This document shows, piece by piece, positions 1 through 7,089 of a stretch of 13,910 nt of DNA. Position 1 is the first letter of the stretch. Each line of letters begins with the position of its first letter. The notes beneath the pieces are model-generated. The model saw only the letters and a list, made by a program, of their open reading frames with translations, did not search any database and was not told the DNA's origin. The stretch is from Eubacterium sp. (lineage in GTDB: Bacteria > Bacillota_A > Clostridia > Lachnospirales > Lachnospiraceae): positions 1-13,910 of the forward strand of contig JAFVEX010000203.1 in the NCBI GenBank assembly GCA_017475785.1. The letters are read 5' to 3'. Made by a program: the position numbers and the translations under genes.

Positions 1-744
1 AAGTATCCCGCAAAGTTTAATGTAATTGACAGGTTGGATACGCATGAGAGTCTTCCGGAGCATTACCCTAATGTAGACGCTGCTTCAAAGAAGGCTAGAA
101 CCGTCGGCATTATTTCCTGCGGATGGGATCCGGGCATGTTCTCCCTGTCCCGTGTGTACGCGAATGCGATTTTGCCCGACGGCAAGGACTACACATTCTG
201 GGGAAAGGGTGTCAGTCAGGGTCATTCCGACGCGATCCGGCGGATTGAAGGCGTGAAGGATGCGCGCCAGTACACGATCCCGGTAGAGGAAGCGCTCCGC
301 GCGGTGCGCGCGGGCGAAGATCCGGAGCTGACGACCAGAGAAAAGCATACCCGCGAGTGCTTCGTCGTTCTGGAGGATGGCGCGGACGCGGATTCTATAG
401 AGCGTCAGATTAAGGAAATGCCGAACTATTTCTCTGATTACGATACGACGGTTCACTTTATCAGTGAAGAAGAGCTGCAGAAAAATCACAGCGGTCTCGC
501 GCACGGCGGCTTTGTCATCCGTTCCGGACAGACCGGAGTGAACAAGGAGCACAAGCACATAATTGAGTACAGCCTCAAGCTGGATTCCAATCCGGAATTC
601 ACAACCAGCGTACTGATTGCGGCTGCCCGCGCGGCGAAGCGCATGGCAGACGAGGGTCAGTCCGGCGCAAAGACAATGCTTGATATTCCGCCGGCATATC
701 TCTCGGAGAAGAGCGGAGAAGAGCTGCGGGCACATCTGCTGTAA
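1..744 (+). CDS. ddh: meso-diaminopimelate D-dehydrogenase, 3' part (5' end outside window)
   Basis: The reading frame is open from base 1 to the TAA at 742-744, giving 247 C-terminal residues. Family members are about 320-330 residues, so roughly the N-terminal quarter, including the Rossmann NADP-binding start, lies upstream. Recognisable family segments are SCGWDPGMFSLSR (near residues 36-48 of the visible part), GKGVSQGHSDAIRRI, and the C-terminal HIIEYSLKLDSNPEFT and LDIPPAYLS blocks. The enzyme reductively aminates tetrahydrodipicolinate to meso-diaminopimelate with NADPH in the cytoplasm. This is the one-step dehydrogenase branch supplying lysine and peptidoglycan. An internal TTG at 34 is not the true start because coding similarity continues upstream of it. 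A hairpin 66 bp downstream probably ends the transcript. Identification is confident; completeness cannot be judged. Confidence 0.95.
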   Translation, partial: KYPAKFNVIDRLDTHESLPEHYPNVDAASKKARTVGIISCGWDPGMFSLSRVYANAILPDGKDYTFWGKGVSQGHSDAIRRIEGVKDARQYTIPVEEALRAVRAGEDPELTTREKHTRECFVVLEDGADADSIERQIKEMPNYFSDYDTTVHFISEEELQKNHSGLAHGGFVIRSGQTGVNKEHKHIIEYSLKLDSNPEFTTSVLIAAARAAKRMADEGQSGAKTMLDIPPAYLSEKSGEELRAHLL

Positions 745-809
745 AGAGTGCCCCTTAATTGCAGAATGATGAGGTGATTGTCAGACTGCATCAGACTTTT
801 TCTACAGAT

Positions 810-856
810 AAACAGCCGCGCGGCGCAGTTCATTTGAATGCGCCATGCGGCTGTTT
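810..856 (+). terminator. Long hairpin, probable ddh terminator
   Basis: The outer arms AAACAGCCGC (810-819) and GCGGCTGTTT (847-856) are perfectly complementary. Inside them GGCGCA (822-827) pairs with TGCGCC (839-844), and TTCA/TGAA closes the loop. The U-tract on the plus side is only TTT followed by a T-rich stretch, so it is a fair rather than classic intrinsic terminator. Its position 66 bp after the ddh stop supports the role. Confidence 0.6.
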
Positions 857-926
857 GATTATCTTGATTCTGTTATTTCTATTTCCTGAGCAGAAATTTC
901 TTTCCCGGCAGAACGGCCTGACAGAT

Positions 927-1020
927 GGCAGCTGTTATCCTGTCCGTTTGAACGGTTCAACTAGCCGGCAGCTGTCATTCTGTCCGTTTAAACGGCTTGG
1001 CTAGCTGGCAGCTGGCGTTC
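927..1020. repeat. Tandem repeat, 40-bp period, about 2.3 copies
   Basis: Copies begin with GGCAGCTG at 927, 967 and 1007 (the third is partial). Each full copy contains TGTCCGTTT(G/A)AACGG, whose core CCGTTTAAACGG is self-complementary in the second copy, followed by a CTAGC-like segment. The array lies between the ends of ddh (plus) and the radical SAM gene (minus) and continues to 22 bp from the latter's stop codon. No coding role is apparent. Confidence 0.75.
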
Positions 1021-1042
1021 GGTTCGCTTCTGGCGGAATGGC

Positions 1043-2416
1043 TTAGCAGCCTGCCTGCTCCTGCTTCTGTGCCTGGCTTGCGGCCCAGAGCTCATCTGCG
1101 ACCGGTGCCCAGTTCTTTGCGTACTGCTCTGTCTTTGCGCAGAGATGCTCAGCGGATTCAGGATCGGTGTAGTCGGTGTTGACGGCGCCGGTTTCCTTGA
1201 CCAGCTTCGTCAGGGCGCCGGAGTTTTCAAGCATCGGGCAAGGCTTCAGCATGTTGTCGTTGAACGGCTGGTTGTCGTGGTATGCCTGGAAAATCGGGCT
1301 CCGCAGCGCGTCCAGCAGGGAAACGTCGTGGATATTGACGTTTGAGTAGTGGATGAACACACAGGGCTCCACCGCGCCTGCAGCGTTGATATGCAGGTAC
1401 TTGCGTCCGCCGGCGATGCAGCCGCCGACATACTGTCCGTCGTTCTGGAAGTCCATTGCGAAGATCGGCTTTGTCGCGCGGAAGTGGCGGATGGTGTGGT
1501 ACATCTTGATCCGCTGCTCCGGGTTGACCATCAGCTCCGGCGTAGCAGACATACCGACCGGCATGAAATGGAAGTACCAGACAAACAGCGCGCCCTCATT
1601 CACGATACCGTCGATGAACTCATCACTTGCGACGTCATCGATATTCTTGCTGGTATAGCATACAGAGATACCGAACGCAAGCTTATGCTCACGCAGGAGA
1701 CGCATCGCGTTGTGAACCTTCTCATAGACGCCCTGGCCGCGGCGGCCGTCATTCGCCTCCTCAAATCCCTCAAGAGAGATTGCAGGCACGAAGTTCTTGA
1801 CGCGGAGCATCTCGTTGCAGAATGCCTCGTCAATCAGGGTTCCGTTTGTAAAGGAAAGGAACTCAGAGTCCGGATGTGCCTCGCAGAGGCGGATGATGTC
1901 TTTCTTGCGCACGAGCGGCTCGCCGCCTGTGAAGATAAACATGTATGTGCCGAGCTCATTTGCTTCCCTGACGATCCGGTCGAGATCCTCATAGGTCAGG
2001 TTCAGCTGGTTTCCGTACTGAGCCGCCCAGCAGCCGGTGCACTTGAGGTTGCAGGCAGAGGTAGGATCCATCAGGACTGCCCACGGGACGTTGCAGTTAT
2101 ATTTCTCGGCAACTTCAAACTGACGGGCGGAACCTTTCAGGCTGGCGTTGGTAATGAAGTTCTCAAAGAACGTCTTGCGCACGCCAGGATCCAGCTCGTA
2201 CAGCTTCAGAATCATATCATAGTAATTTGTCTTGCGGTCGATCGCGTCACGGATCGCGTTGCGCTGCCCGGTGTACCAGTCATCCGGAACAAGCTTGTCC
2301 ACAAGATCCATGAGCTTCGGAATGTTTTCTTCCGGATTTTTCTCAAGGTAATTCAGTGCTGTCTGAATCGCTTTTGTGATGGCAGCAGTTTTTACCCTTT
2401 GTGCTACAGAGGCCAT
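1043..2416 (-). CDS. Radical SAM protein with SPASM-like C-terminal cysteines, function unknown
   Basis: The product is 457 residues. Residues 1-105 are a mostly helical N-terminal region without recognised motifs. The radical SAM core follows, with the Fe4S4/SAM motif C122-NLK-C126-TG-C129 and the SAM-binding GGEP motif at 164-167. The C-terminal part has C333, C352 and C393 in GGC, VEPCVF and KPCPM contexts, which resembles the auxiliary-cluster (SPASM/Twitch-type) region of peptide-modifying or anaerobic maturase enzymes. The start ATG (minus strand, 2414-2416) has a purine-rich site, GAAGGGAGAAA, just upstream, and a promoter 80 bp back. The tail ends QAGC. No precursor peptide or partner enzyme lies beside it, so a substrate cannot be inferred. 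Family membership is secure. Confidence 0.9.
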   Translation of the reverse strand: MASVAQRVKTAAITKAIQTALNYLEKNPEENIPKLMDLVDKLVPDDWYTGQRNAIRDAIDRKTNYYDMILKLYELDPGVRKTFFENFITNASLKGSARQFEVAEKYNCNVPWAVLMDPTSACNLKCTGCWAAQYGNQLNLTYEDLDRIVREANELGTYMFIFTGGEPLVRKKDIIRLCEAHPDSEFLSFTNGTLIDEAFCNEMLRVKNFVPAISLEGFEEANDGRRGQGVYEKVHNAMRLLREHKLAFGISVCYTSKNIDDVASDEFIDGIVNEGALFVWYFHFMPVGMSATPELMVNPEQRIKMYHTIRHFRATKPIFAMDFQNDGQYVGGCIAGGRKYLHINAAGAVEPCVFIHYSNVNIHDVSLLDALRSPIFQAYHDNQPFNDNMLKPCPMLENSGALTKLVKETGAVNTDYTDPESAEHLCAKTEQYAKNWAPVADELWAASQAQKQEQAGC

Positions 2417-2496
2417 AGTAATTTCTCCCTTCTTTTTCGCCGGTCATCGGGGCGAACTTTTTCACGATCTCATACGATTGATCCAAACCGTCTGCT

Positions 2497-2525
2497 ATTA
2501 TACGGGTCAGATTATTTAAAGTCGA
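2497..2525 (-). promoter_or_regulatory. Predicted promoter of the radical SAM gene
   Basis: Read on the minus strand, TCGACT (2520-2525) and TATAAT (2497-2502) are separated by 17 bp. The -10 is perfect and the -35 matches the consensus at 4 of 6 positions. Transcription would start near 2490, leaving a leader of about 75 nt before the ATG. Confidence 0.6.
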
Positions 2526-2573
2526 GCAGGAAACCAGAAAAACGATAGGACAAATTCTAAAAAGTGTTCTAAA

Positions 2574-2601
2574 ATGGGACAGATCATTCAATCTGTCCCA
2601 T
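2574..2601. repeat. Perfect 11-bp inverted repeat in the divergent intergenic region
   Basis: ATGGGACAGAT (2574-2584) and ATCTGTCCCAT (2591-2601) flank a 6-nt loop. It lies upstream of the radical SAM promoter and about 50 bp upstream of the plus-strand promoter. On the minus strand it is followed by TTTTAGAAC, so it could act as a weak terminator in that direction. It could equally be an operator or a REP-like hairpin; it shares GGGACAG with the repeat at 13787-13827. Confidence 0.6.
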
Positions 2602-2618
2602 GGATAATAAGGAGAAGA

Positions 2619-2681
2619 ATGCGTCAGGAGACAGCCCAGAAACAAGATAAACCTTTTACAACCGGAAAAACTCTGCTATAA
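2619..2681 (+). CDS. Possible 20-residue small ORF (doubtful)
   Basis: An ATG at 2619 is preceded by AAGGAG at about 4 nt spacing. It opens a frame starting MRQETAQKQDK that ends at TAA, overlapping the predicted -10 box of the next promoter. No similarity is recognised and there is no obvious plus-strand promoter upstream. It may be a chance ORF or the remnant of a decayed gene start. Confidence 0.15.
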   Translation: MRQETAQKQDKPFTTGKTLL

Positions 2682-2682
2682 T
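2655..2682 (+). promoter_or_regulatory. Predicted promoter of the NusG-II/Gx pair
   Basis: TTTACA (2655-2660), a 16-bp spacer and TATAAT (2677-2682) with an extended -10 TG (2674-2675). This gives a 5' leader of about 200 nt before the start at 2891. The leader contains short stems such as CAGAGA/TCTCTG near 2815-2832 but no recognised riboswitch. Confidence 0.65.
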
Positions 2683-2890
2683 GTGCACGTACATATGAGG
2701 AAGGTGAAACTAACTCACAATAATGGATCTGATTTCCCGGGGACAGATTTCTAAAAATGATTCTGGAATGTCCGCTTCCCGAAAAAGTGAACAAGCAGTT
2801 GTCTGATTGTTGCGTCAGAGAAAGCGCTCTCTGCGGGAAAATAATGCAGAAGAAATTCGCAGCAAGTAGATTAGAGGAGAGGTTATACAG

Positions 2891-3352
2891 ATGAAGGCCG
2901 GCAGCGGTGAAAACATTAAGACAGACCAGCAGGCATCACGCACAGCGGTTAAAAGGCGTGATCTGATCCTTTTGCTGGCGCTTCTGGCCGCGGCCGGGCT
3001 TCTGTTTCTGGCTTTCCGCCTCACCCGCCAGTCAGACGGATCGCTGGTGGAAGTGCGGGTGAACGGAGAGCTGCACAGCGCGTACAGGCTGGATGAGCCT
3101 TGCGTTTTCCAGGTCAGGACTGAAAGCGGAACGAATGTGTTCCAGATTGAGGACGGGGCAGTATATGTGCTGGAGGCAGACTGCCCGGGTCAGGACTGCG
3201 TGAGGCAGGGAAAGATCAGCAGACGCGGAGAAATGATTGTGTGTCTGCCGCACAGAGTTGTGGCAGAGATTACCGCCGGCAATTCTGCTGAAGACGCCGG
3301 CAAACCAGACGAATCGGTTGTGGAGGATGGATTTGATACGGTAGCAAAGTAG
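2891..3352 (+). CDS. NusG domain II-containing membrane-anchored protein (EetA-like)
   Basis: The protein has 153 residues: a basic N-terminus, one membrane segment at about 24-42 (DLILLLALLAAAGLLFLAF), then an extracytoplasmic domain at about 50-130 of the NusG domain II/DUF1312 type. The family's cysteines are present in ADC98PGQDC103 and IVC118LPHRV. The acidic tail (131-153) is not conserved-looking. AGAGGAGAGG lies just upstream of the ATG. The next gene encodes a Gx-transporter membrane protein, the usual partner. From memory, such pairs correspond to EetA/EetB of the flavin-based extracellular electron transfer locus of Listeria. No ApbE, FMN-binding lipoprotein or NDH-2 gene is visible here, so that role is only a suggestion. 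Confidence 0.8.
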   Translation: MKAGSGENIKTDQQASRTAVKRRDLILLLALLAAAGLLFLAFRLTRQSDGSLVEVRVNGELHSAYRLDEPCVFQVRTESGTNVFQIEDGAVYVLEADCPGQDCVRQGKISRRGEMIVCLPHRVVAEITAGNSAEDAGKPDESVVEDGFDTVAK

Positions 3353-3378
3353 CTATTGTGACAGCAGCAGAAAGGACG

Positions 3379-3415
3379 AAGGCCTCCCGGGGTTTATGCC
3401 CCGCAGGTGCCTTTT
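3379..3415 (+). terminator. Imperfect GC-rich hairpin with TTTT, possible attenuator between the two genes
   Basis: AAGGC (3379-3383) and GCCTT (3409-3413) close a stem containing CGGGG/CCCCG around a TTTATG loop, followed by TTTT. It sits in the 85-bp gap between the NusG-II and Gx genes and ends about 20 bp before the latter's start. It could lower downstream expression. The internal mismatches keep confidence modest. Confidence 0.35.
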
Positions 3416-3437
3416 GCGAGAAAGGCGGAAAGTATTA

Positions 3438-3950
3438 ATGAAGCAAAAACAGTCACCGGCAAGGCGGATTGCGGTCAGCGCAATGTTTATCGCGCTGGCA
3501 ATGATTTTTTCATATGTAGAAACGCTGATCCCGGTGAATTTCGGAATTCCCGGGATCAAGCTTGGACTTGCAAATCTCGTGATTATGGTTGGACTTTTTA
3601 TCATGAAACCAGGAGAAGTGCTGGTGATATCGGTTGCGCGGATTTTGCTGGTCGGTTTTTTGTTTGGAAATGGCGCTTCAATCCTCTACAGCCTCGCAGG
3701 CGGTCTCCTTAGCTTTTTGGTGATGCTGCTGCTGATCAGGTTCAGCCGGTTTTCCATTCTGGGTGTGAGCATTGCCGGAGGCGTCTCCCACAACATCGGG
3801 CAGCTGACCGTCGCGGCGCTGGTGGTGCAGAATATCAGAATGGCATATTATTTGCCGGTTTTGATAGTGTCAGGCGCAGTTACAGGCTTTTTGATCGGAT
3901 TGCTGTCCGGCAGGATCGTGCCGGTGCTTTCACGGCTGCAAAAATCGTAG
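3438..3950 (+). CDS. Gx transporter family membrane protein (EetB-like; formerly 'heptaprenyl diphosphate synthase component I')
   Basis: The start was chosen at ATG 3438 (MKQKQSPARR..., 170 residues), after AAAGGCGGAAAG. An in-frame ATG at 3396 lies inside the upstream hairpin and would add a basic, non-conserved 14-residue leader. The protein is almost wholly hydrophobic, with about five to six membrane segments. It contains the family's ETLIPVNFGIPGIKLGLANLV block near residues 27-47 and GGVSHNIGQL near 116-125. The family resembles ECF S components in size and layout. Its older name as a prenyl-diphosphate synthase subunit is probably misleading. Pairing with the NusG-II protein is typical. 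The substrate is unknown; a flavin, quinone or related link is inference only. Confidence 0.8.
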   Translation: MKQKQSPARRIAVSAMFIALAMIFSYVETLIPVNFGIPGIKLGLANLVIMVGLFIMKPGEVLVISVARILLVGFLFGNGASILYSLAGGLLSFLVMLLLIRFSRFSILGVSIAGGVSHNIGQLTVAALVVQNIRMAYYLPVLIVSGAVTGFLIGLLSGRIVPVLSRLQKS

Positions 3951-3990
3951 CCTGCCGCAAGCTGTCATTCGGGCAGCGGCGCGATTTTTT
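3940..3990. terminator. Bidirectional terminator shared by convergent genes
   Basis: AAAAATCG (3940-3947) pairs with CGATTTTT (3982-3989), and CTGCC (near 3952) pairs with GGCAG (near 3971-3976). The plus strand ends in T6 (3985-3990). The minus strand ends in the complement of A5 (3940-3944). The hairpin spans the 14-bp gap and overlaps the last codons of both the Gx gene (plus) and the MATE gene (minus). Confidence 0.65.
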
Positions 3991-5347
3991 CCCGGTAGAC
4001 GCGCCGGTAGAAGATCGTAGTCAGCAGCACTGAGACGAGTTCCGCGATGACATAAGAGAACCAGATCGCGGGCAGTCCGCCCTGCGCCCGGAATATGACC
4101 GCGAGAATGAACGCGGATGGAAGCAGTACAAACAGCTGGCGGGCCAGGGAGTTGATCATGCTGTAAACCGCGCTGCCGAGTGCCTGCATCGTGGATCCGA
4201 GAATAATACAGTAGCCCGCGAAGATGAAGCTGATGCTGATAATGCGCAGCGCCGGCACGCCGATCGAGAGCATGTTTTCGGAGGCGTTGAAGATGCCGAG
4301 CAGCTTGTCCGGTATGATCCAGAATGCCGCTAGTCCCGCAAGCATCAGACAGACTGCGGCGAAGACGCCCAGCCGGGTCGTATCTGTGATCCGTTTTCGA
4401 TGCTGCGCGCCGTAATTGTATGCCACGATCGGAACGATTCCGTTGTTCAGGCCAAATACGGGCATGAAGAATACGCTGTTCAGCTTGAAATATACGCCAA
4501 AGACTGCTGCCGCGGTCGAATTCTTCAGATATTGCATCAGGATCAGGTTCATTCCGAAGGTCATGACGGATCCGATACTGGCCATGATAATAGAAGGAAT
4601 ACCGATTTTATAAATAATAAGGATCAGCCTGCCTTCCGGGCGGAATCCCCGCATGTTCAGTGAGATTTCCCGGTTGAGCTTCAGGTTCAGAAAGACACCC
4701 AGAACGGCAGCGACAGACTGCCCGATCACGGTGGCGGCAGCCGCGCCGGCGACGCCCATCTGCGGAAACGGTCCGAGGCCGAAAATCAGCACCGGATCCA
4801 TGATGATGTTGATGATGGCGCCGGTCATCTGGCTGGTCATCGTAAAAATTGTTTTGCCGGTCGCGGTCAGCAGCCGTTCCATCGTCACCTGGAAGAAGAC
4901 GCCGAAGCACAGCCCGCCGCAGATCTGCATGTAGGAGACGCCGTACTGGTAGATCAGTGGATTGTCGGTCTGCACATGCATGAAAGGACGCGCAAGCAAA
5001 AGCATCAGAATCGAGACGGCAATGCTGCTGACAAAGGAAAGAAAGATGGCGTGGCGCGCGATTTTGTTGGCGTGGTCAAATTCTTTGGCGCCGAGCGCGC
5101 GCGAAAGCAGCGCGTTTACACCGACGTTGGTGCCGGTCGCGATCGAAATCATCAGAGTCTGCATCGGGAAAATCAGCGAGACTGCAGTCAGCGCTTCCTC
5201 GTTGACACGCGATACAAACATGCTGTCGACAATGTTATAAAATGCCTGAATGAGCATCGAGATAATGATAGGGAGCGAAATCTGCAGCAACAGCTTACCC
5301 ACCGGCATCGTGCCCATTTTGTTTTCCTGTCTGGCGGCCTGTTCCAT
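3965..5347 (-). CDS. MATE family efflux transporter
   Basis: The start was chosen at the ATG whose complement is 5345-5347 (MEQAARQENKMGTMPVGKLL), preceded by AAGGAGA. A longer frame to 5398 lacks a good ribosome site. The product is 460 residues, normal for the family, with about 12 membrane segments in two homologous halves. Typical features are the N-terminal MPVGKLLLQISLPIIISMLIQ start, FYNIVDSMFVSR, and the GLNNGIVPIVAYNYGA block opening the second half. Members export cationic drugs or metabolites using Na+ or H+ gradients. Nothing here defines the substrate. It is co-directional with coaBC but 208 bp away, so a shared transcript is uncertain. Confidence 0.92.
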   Translation of the reverse strand: MEQAARQENKMGTMPVGKLLLQISLPIIISMLIQAFYNIVDSMFVSRVNEEALTAVSLIFPMQTLMISIATGTNVGVNALLSRALGAKEFDHANKIARHAIFLSFVSSIAVSILMLLLARPFMHVQTDNPLIYQYGVSYMQICGGLCFGVFFQVTMERLLTATGKTIFTMTSQMTGAIINIIMDPVLIFGLGPFPQMGVAGAAAATVIGQSVAAVLGVFLNLKLNREISLNMRGFRPEGRLILIIYKIGIPSIIMASIGSVMTFGMNLILMQYLKNSTAAAVFGVYFKLNSVFFMPVFGLNNGIVPIVAYNYGAQHRKRITDTTRLGVFAAVCLMLAGLAAFWIIPDKLLGIFNASENMLSIGVPALRIISISFIFAGYCIILGSTMQALGSAVYSMINSLARQLFVLLPSAFILAVIFRAQGGLPAIWFSYVIAELVSVLLTTIFYRRVYREKIAPLPE

Positions 5348-5440
5348 GAATAATCTCCTTTTCGACCTTAGCAGATCATTCTGCAATAACTGTACCAAAT
5401 GACTTGGCTAAATATCCATTTGCTTCATCAGAAAATCTTG

Positions 5441-5466
5441 ACGCAGTCCGCTACGCCTGCGTTTTT
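5441..5466 (+). terminator. Small hairpin with T-run in the MATE-coaBC gap
   Basis: ACGCAG (5441-5446) and CTGCGT (5457-5462) form a 6-bp stem followed by TTTTT on the plus strand. No plus-strand gene lies directly upstream, so it might only stop antisense transcription. The rest of the 208-bp gap shows no clear minus-strand promoter. Confidence 0.3.
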
Positions 5467-5555
5467 CTTCTTTGCAGAATGAATATTTATCCTGCGTCAT
5501 TGGTCCGGTTATTTCTTGAACGCTCTACCAGGGAAACGCAGAAATTGTGTGAAAA

Positions 5556-6764
5556 TTATGAGAGACTGCCGGAATTGCGGATGCGCAGCAGCTGATCCAG
5601 AATCCGGGCCGCTACATCCTCCTTGCTCATGAGAGAAAGCTGTTCCGTGCGGTCTGCCGTGACGAGCGTCACAACATTGGTGTCGGTGCCGAAGCCGGCA
5701 CCTTTTACTTTGACGTTATTGCCGGCTATGAGATCGAGGTTCTTCTTTTTCAGCTTGCCGCGCGCGCGCTCCTCCAGATCGGAGGTCTCCATCGCAAATC
5801 CGCACAGCAGCTGCCAGGGATGCTGGTGGTCGACGAGGTACTGCAGGGTGTCCGGCGTGCGCTTCAGGGCGATAGAAAGGTCATCGTCCCGTTTCTTGAC
5901 CTTTTCGTCCGAGACCTCAGCCGGCGCGTAGTCCGCGACAGCAGCAGCCTTGATGATGATGTCCTGCGCCTCGCTTCTGGAGGTTACCTCGCGGAACAGA
6001 TCTTCTGCGCTCTGGATTGGCACCACAGTAGTAAACGCCGGAGGATTGAGCGCGGTTTTTCCGGTGACAAGTGTCACATCTGCGCCGCGGAGCGCCGCGA
6101 TTTTTGCTATCGCGTAGCCCATTTTCCCGCTGGAATGATTTGTGATATAGCGAACCGGATCAATTGCTTCCTGCGTGGGACCGGCCGTTACCAGAATTTT
6201 CAGCCCGGACAGATCCTGCTCAAAAGCAGCCGTGCGGAGCACATACGGCAGAATGTCCGACGGATCCGGAAACTTGCCGCTTCCGGTGTCGCCGCACGCC
6301 AGCAGGCCGCTGGCCGGCTCAATCACAGTCCAGCCGTACTGCTTCAGAAGCCGCAGATTGTTCTGTGTGACCGGGTTTTCGTACATGCGCGTGTTCATCG
6401 CCGGAGCGATCAGCTTCGGGCAGGTACACGCGAGGACAGTCGTCGTCAGCATGTCATCACAGAGACCGTGTGCCAGCTTAGCGGCGATGTTTGCGGTCGC
6501 CGGGGCAACCAGCACAAGATCCGCCTTTTTCGCAAGTTCTACGTGCGTCACCTCAAACGGATGATTCCGGTCGAACGTATCCGTCAGGCATTTTTGCTTC
6601 GTAAGCGTCTCAAATGTCAGCGGATGAATAAAGTTCGCGGCGTTTTCCGTCATTATCACGTGAACCTCCGCGTGCTGTTTAACCAGCAGGCTGGAGAGCT
6701 CCGCGGCCTTGTAGGCGGCAATTCCGCCTGTTACACCCAGTACAATGGTTTTTCCTTTAAGCAT
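5556..6764 (-). CDS. coaBC: Bifunctional phosphopantothenoylcysteine decarboxylase / phosphopantothenate-cysteine ligase
   Basis: The start was chosen at the ATG complementary to 6762-6764 (MLKGKTIVLGVTGG), with AGGAGA upstream, giving 402 residues. The frame extends to 6860 without family similarity. The CoaC flavoprotein domain (1 to about 180) shows the FMN-site GVTGGIAAYK, the catalytic His in VTH74VEL, the PAMN124xxM motif and the active-site Cys in LLAC157GDTG. The CoaB domain (from about 187) begins KILVTAGPTQEAIDPVRYITNHSSGKMG and carries KRTPDTL and KLKKKN. It converts 4'-phosphopantothenate plus cysteine to 4'-phosphopantetheine via the cysteinyl intermediate, using CTP. It is divergent from panT-coaX, which supply its substrate. 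The decarboxylase half needs FMN, which the rib operon provides. Confidence 0.96.
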   Translation of the reverse strand: MLKGKTIVLGVTGGIAAYKAAELSSLLVKQHAEVHVIMTENAANFIHPLTFETLTKQKCLTDTFDRNHPFEVTHVELAKKADLVLVAPATANIAAKLAHGLCDDMLTTTVLACTCPKLIAPAMNTRMYENPVTQNNLRLLKQYGWTVIEPASGLLACGDTGSGKFPDPSDILPYVLRTAAFEQDLSGLKILVTAGPTQEAIDPVRYITNHSSGKMGYAIAKIAALRGADVTLVTGKTALNPPAFTTVVPIQSAEDLFREVTSRSEAQDIIIKAAAVADYAPAEVSDEKVKKRDDDLSIALKRTPDTLQYLVDHQHPWQLLCGFAMETSDLEERARGKLKKKNLDLIAGNNVKVKGAGFGTDTNVVTLVTADRTEQLSLMSKEDVAARILDQLLRIRNSGSLS

Positions 6765-6820
6765 GATTGTTCTCCTGGCAGTTTTCCGGGGTTCCTGTTT
6801 GTTACACTTTAAACAAAAAA

Positions 6821-6849
6821 ATTGTAGCATTATCCATAGTGGTGCGCAA
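6821..6849 (-). promoter_or_regulatory. Predicted coaBC promoter
   Basis: On the minus strand TTGCGC (6844-6849), 17 bp and TACAAT (6821-6826) with an extended -10 (TGC just before it). Transcription would start near 6814, about 50 nt before the ATG. Confidence 0.6.
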
Positions 6850-6917
6850 GTATATATCATGGTGGCTGCAGGCGGCAGAGCTCTGCCCGCGCCAGTACAT
6901 CACTTTTTTAAACAGCT

Positions 6918-6983
6918 GAACCGGATGCTCCGGACGGCATATTTATCTTCGAACCGGATGCCACAGACGGCATATTTCTCTGC
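6918..6983. repeat. 33-bp tandem duplication
   Basis: Copies at 6918-6950 and 6951-6983 both contain GAACCGGATGC and GACGGCATATTT and differ at a few positions. They lie between the divergent coaBC and panT promoters. No conserved coding potential is seen. Confidence 0.75.
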
Positions 6984-7018
6984 GTGATTCGCGCACATCC
7001 GCCGGGTGTTTTCGCGCA

Positions 7019-7055
7019 TGTGAACTTGCTGTGAAATCGCTGAAATGTGTGTGAA
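7019..7055 (+). promoter_or_regulatory. Three TGTGAA direct repeats upstream of the panT promoter
   Basis: TGTGAA occurs at 7019-7024, 7030-7035 and 7050-7055. The spacings of 11 and 20 bp put the copies on roughly one face of the helix. The last ends 5 bp before the -35 box. This arrangement fits an activator or repressor site, but no known consensus is matched with confidence. Confidence 0.3.
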
Positions 7056-7060
7056 TTCTA

Positions 7061-7089
7061 TTGTAAAACCGGTCATCCTGTGATACAAT
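7061..7089 (+). promoter_or_regulatory. Predicted panT-coaX promoter
   Basis: TTGTAA (7061-7066), a 17-bp spacer and TACAAT (7084-7089) with an extended -10 TG (7081-7082). It gives a leader of about 185 nt before panT. Confidence 0.65.

Noticed and set aside
759..1004. 81-codon frame after ddh
   Set aside because: Starts at TTG without a ribosome site and runs through the terminator hairpin and the tandem repeat.
1349..2548. 399-codon plus-strand frame opposite the radical SAM gene
   Set aside because: Antisense shadow of a clear enzyme gene; the translation shows no domain or composition typical of a real protein.
2723..2806. 27-codon ORF in the leader of the NusG-II gene
   Set aside because: The nearest purine-rich site is too far upstream of the ATG and the peptide has no recognisable features.
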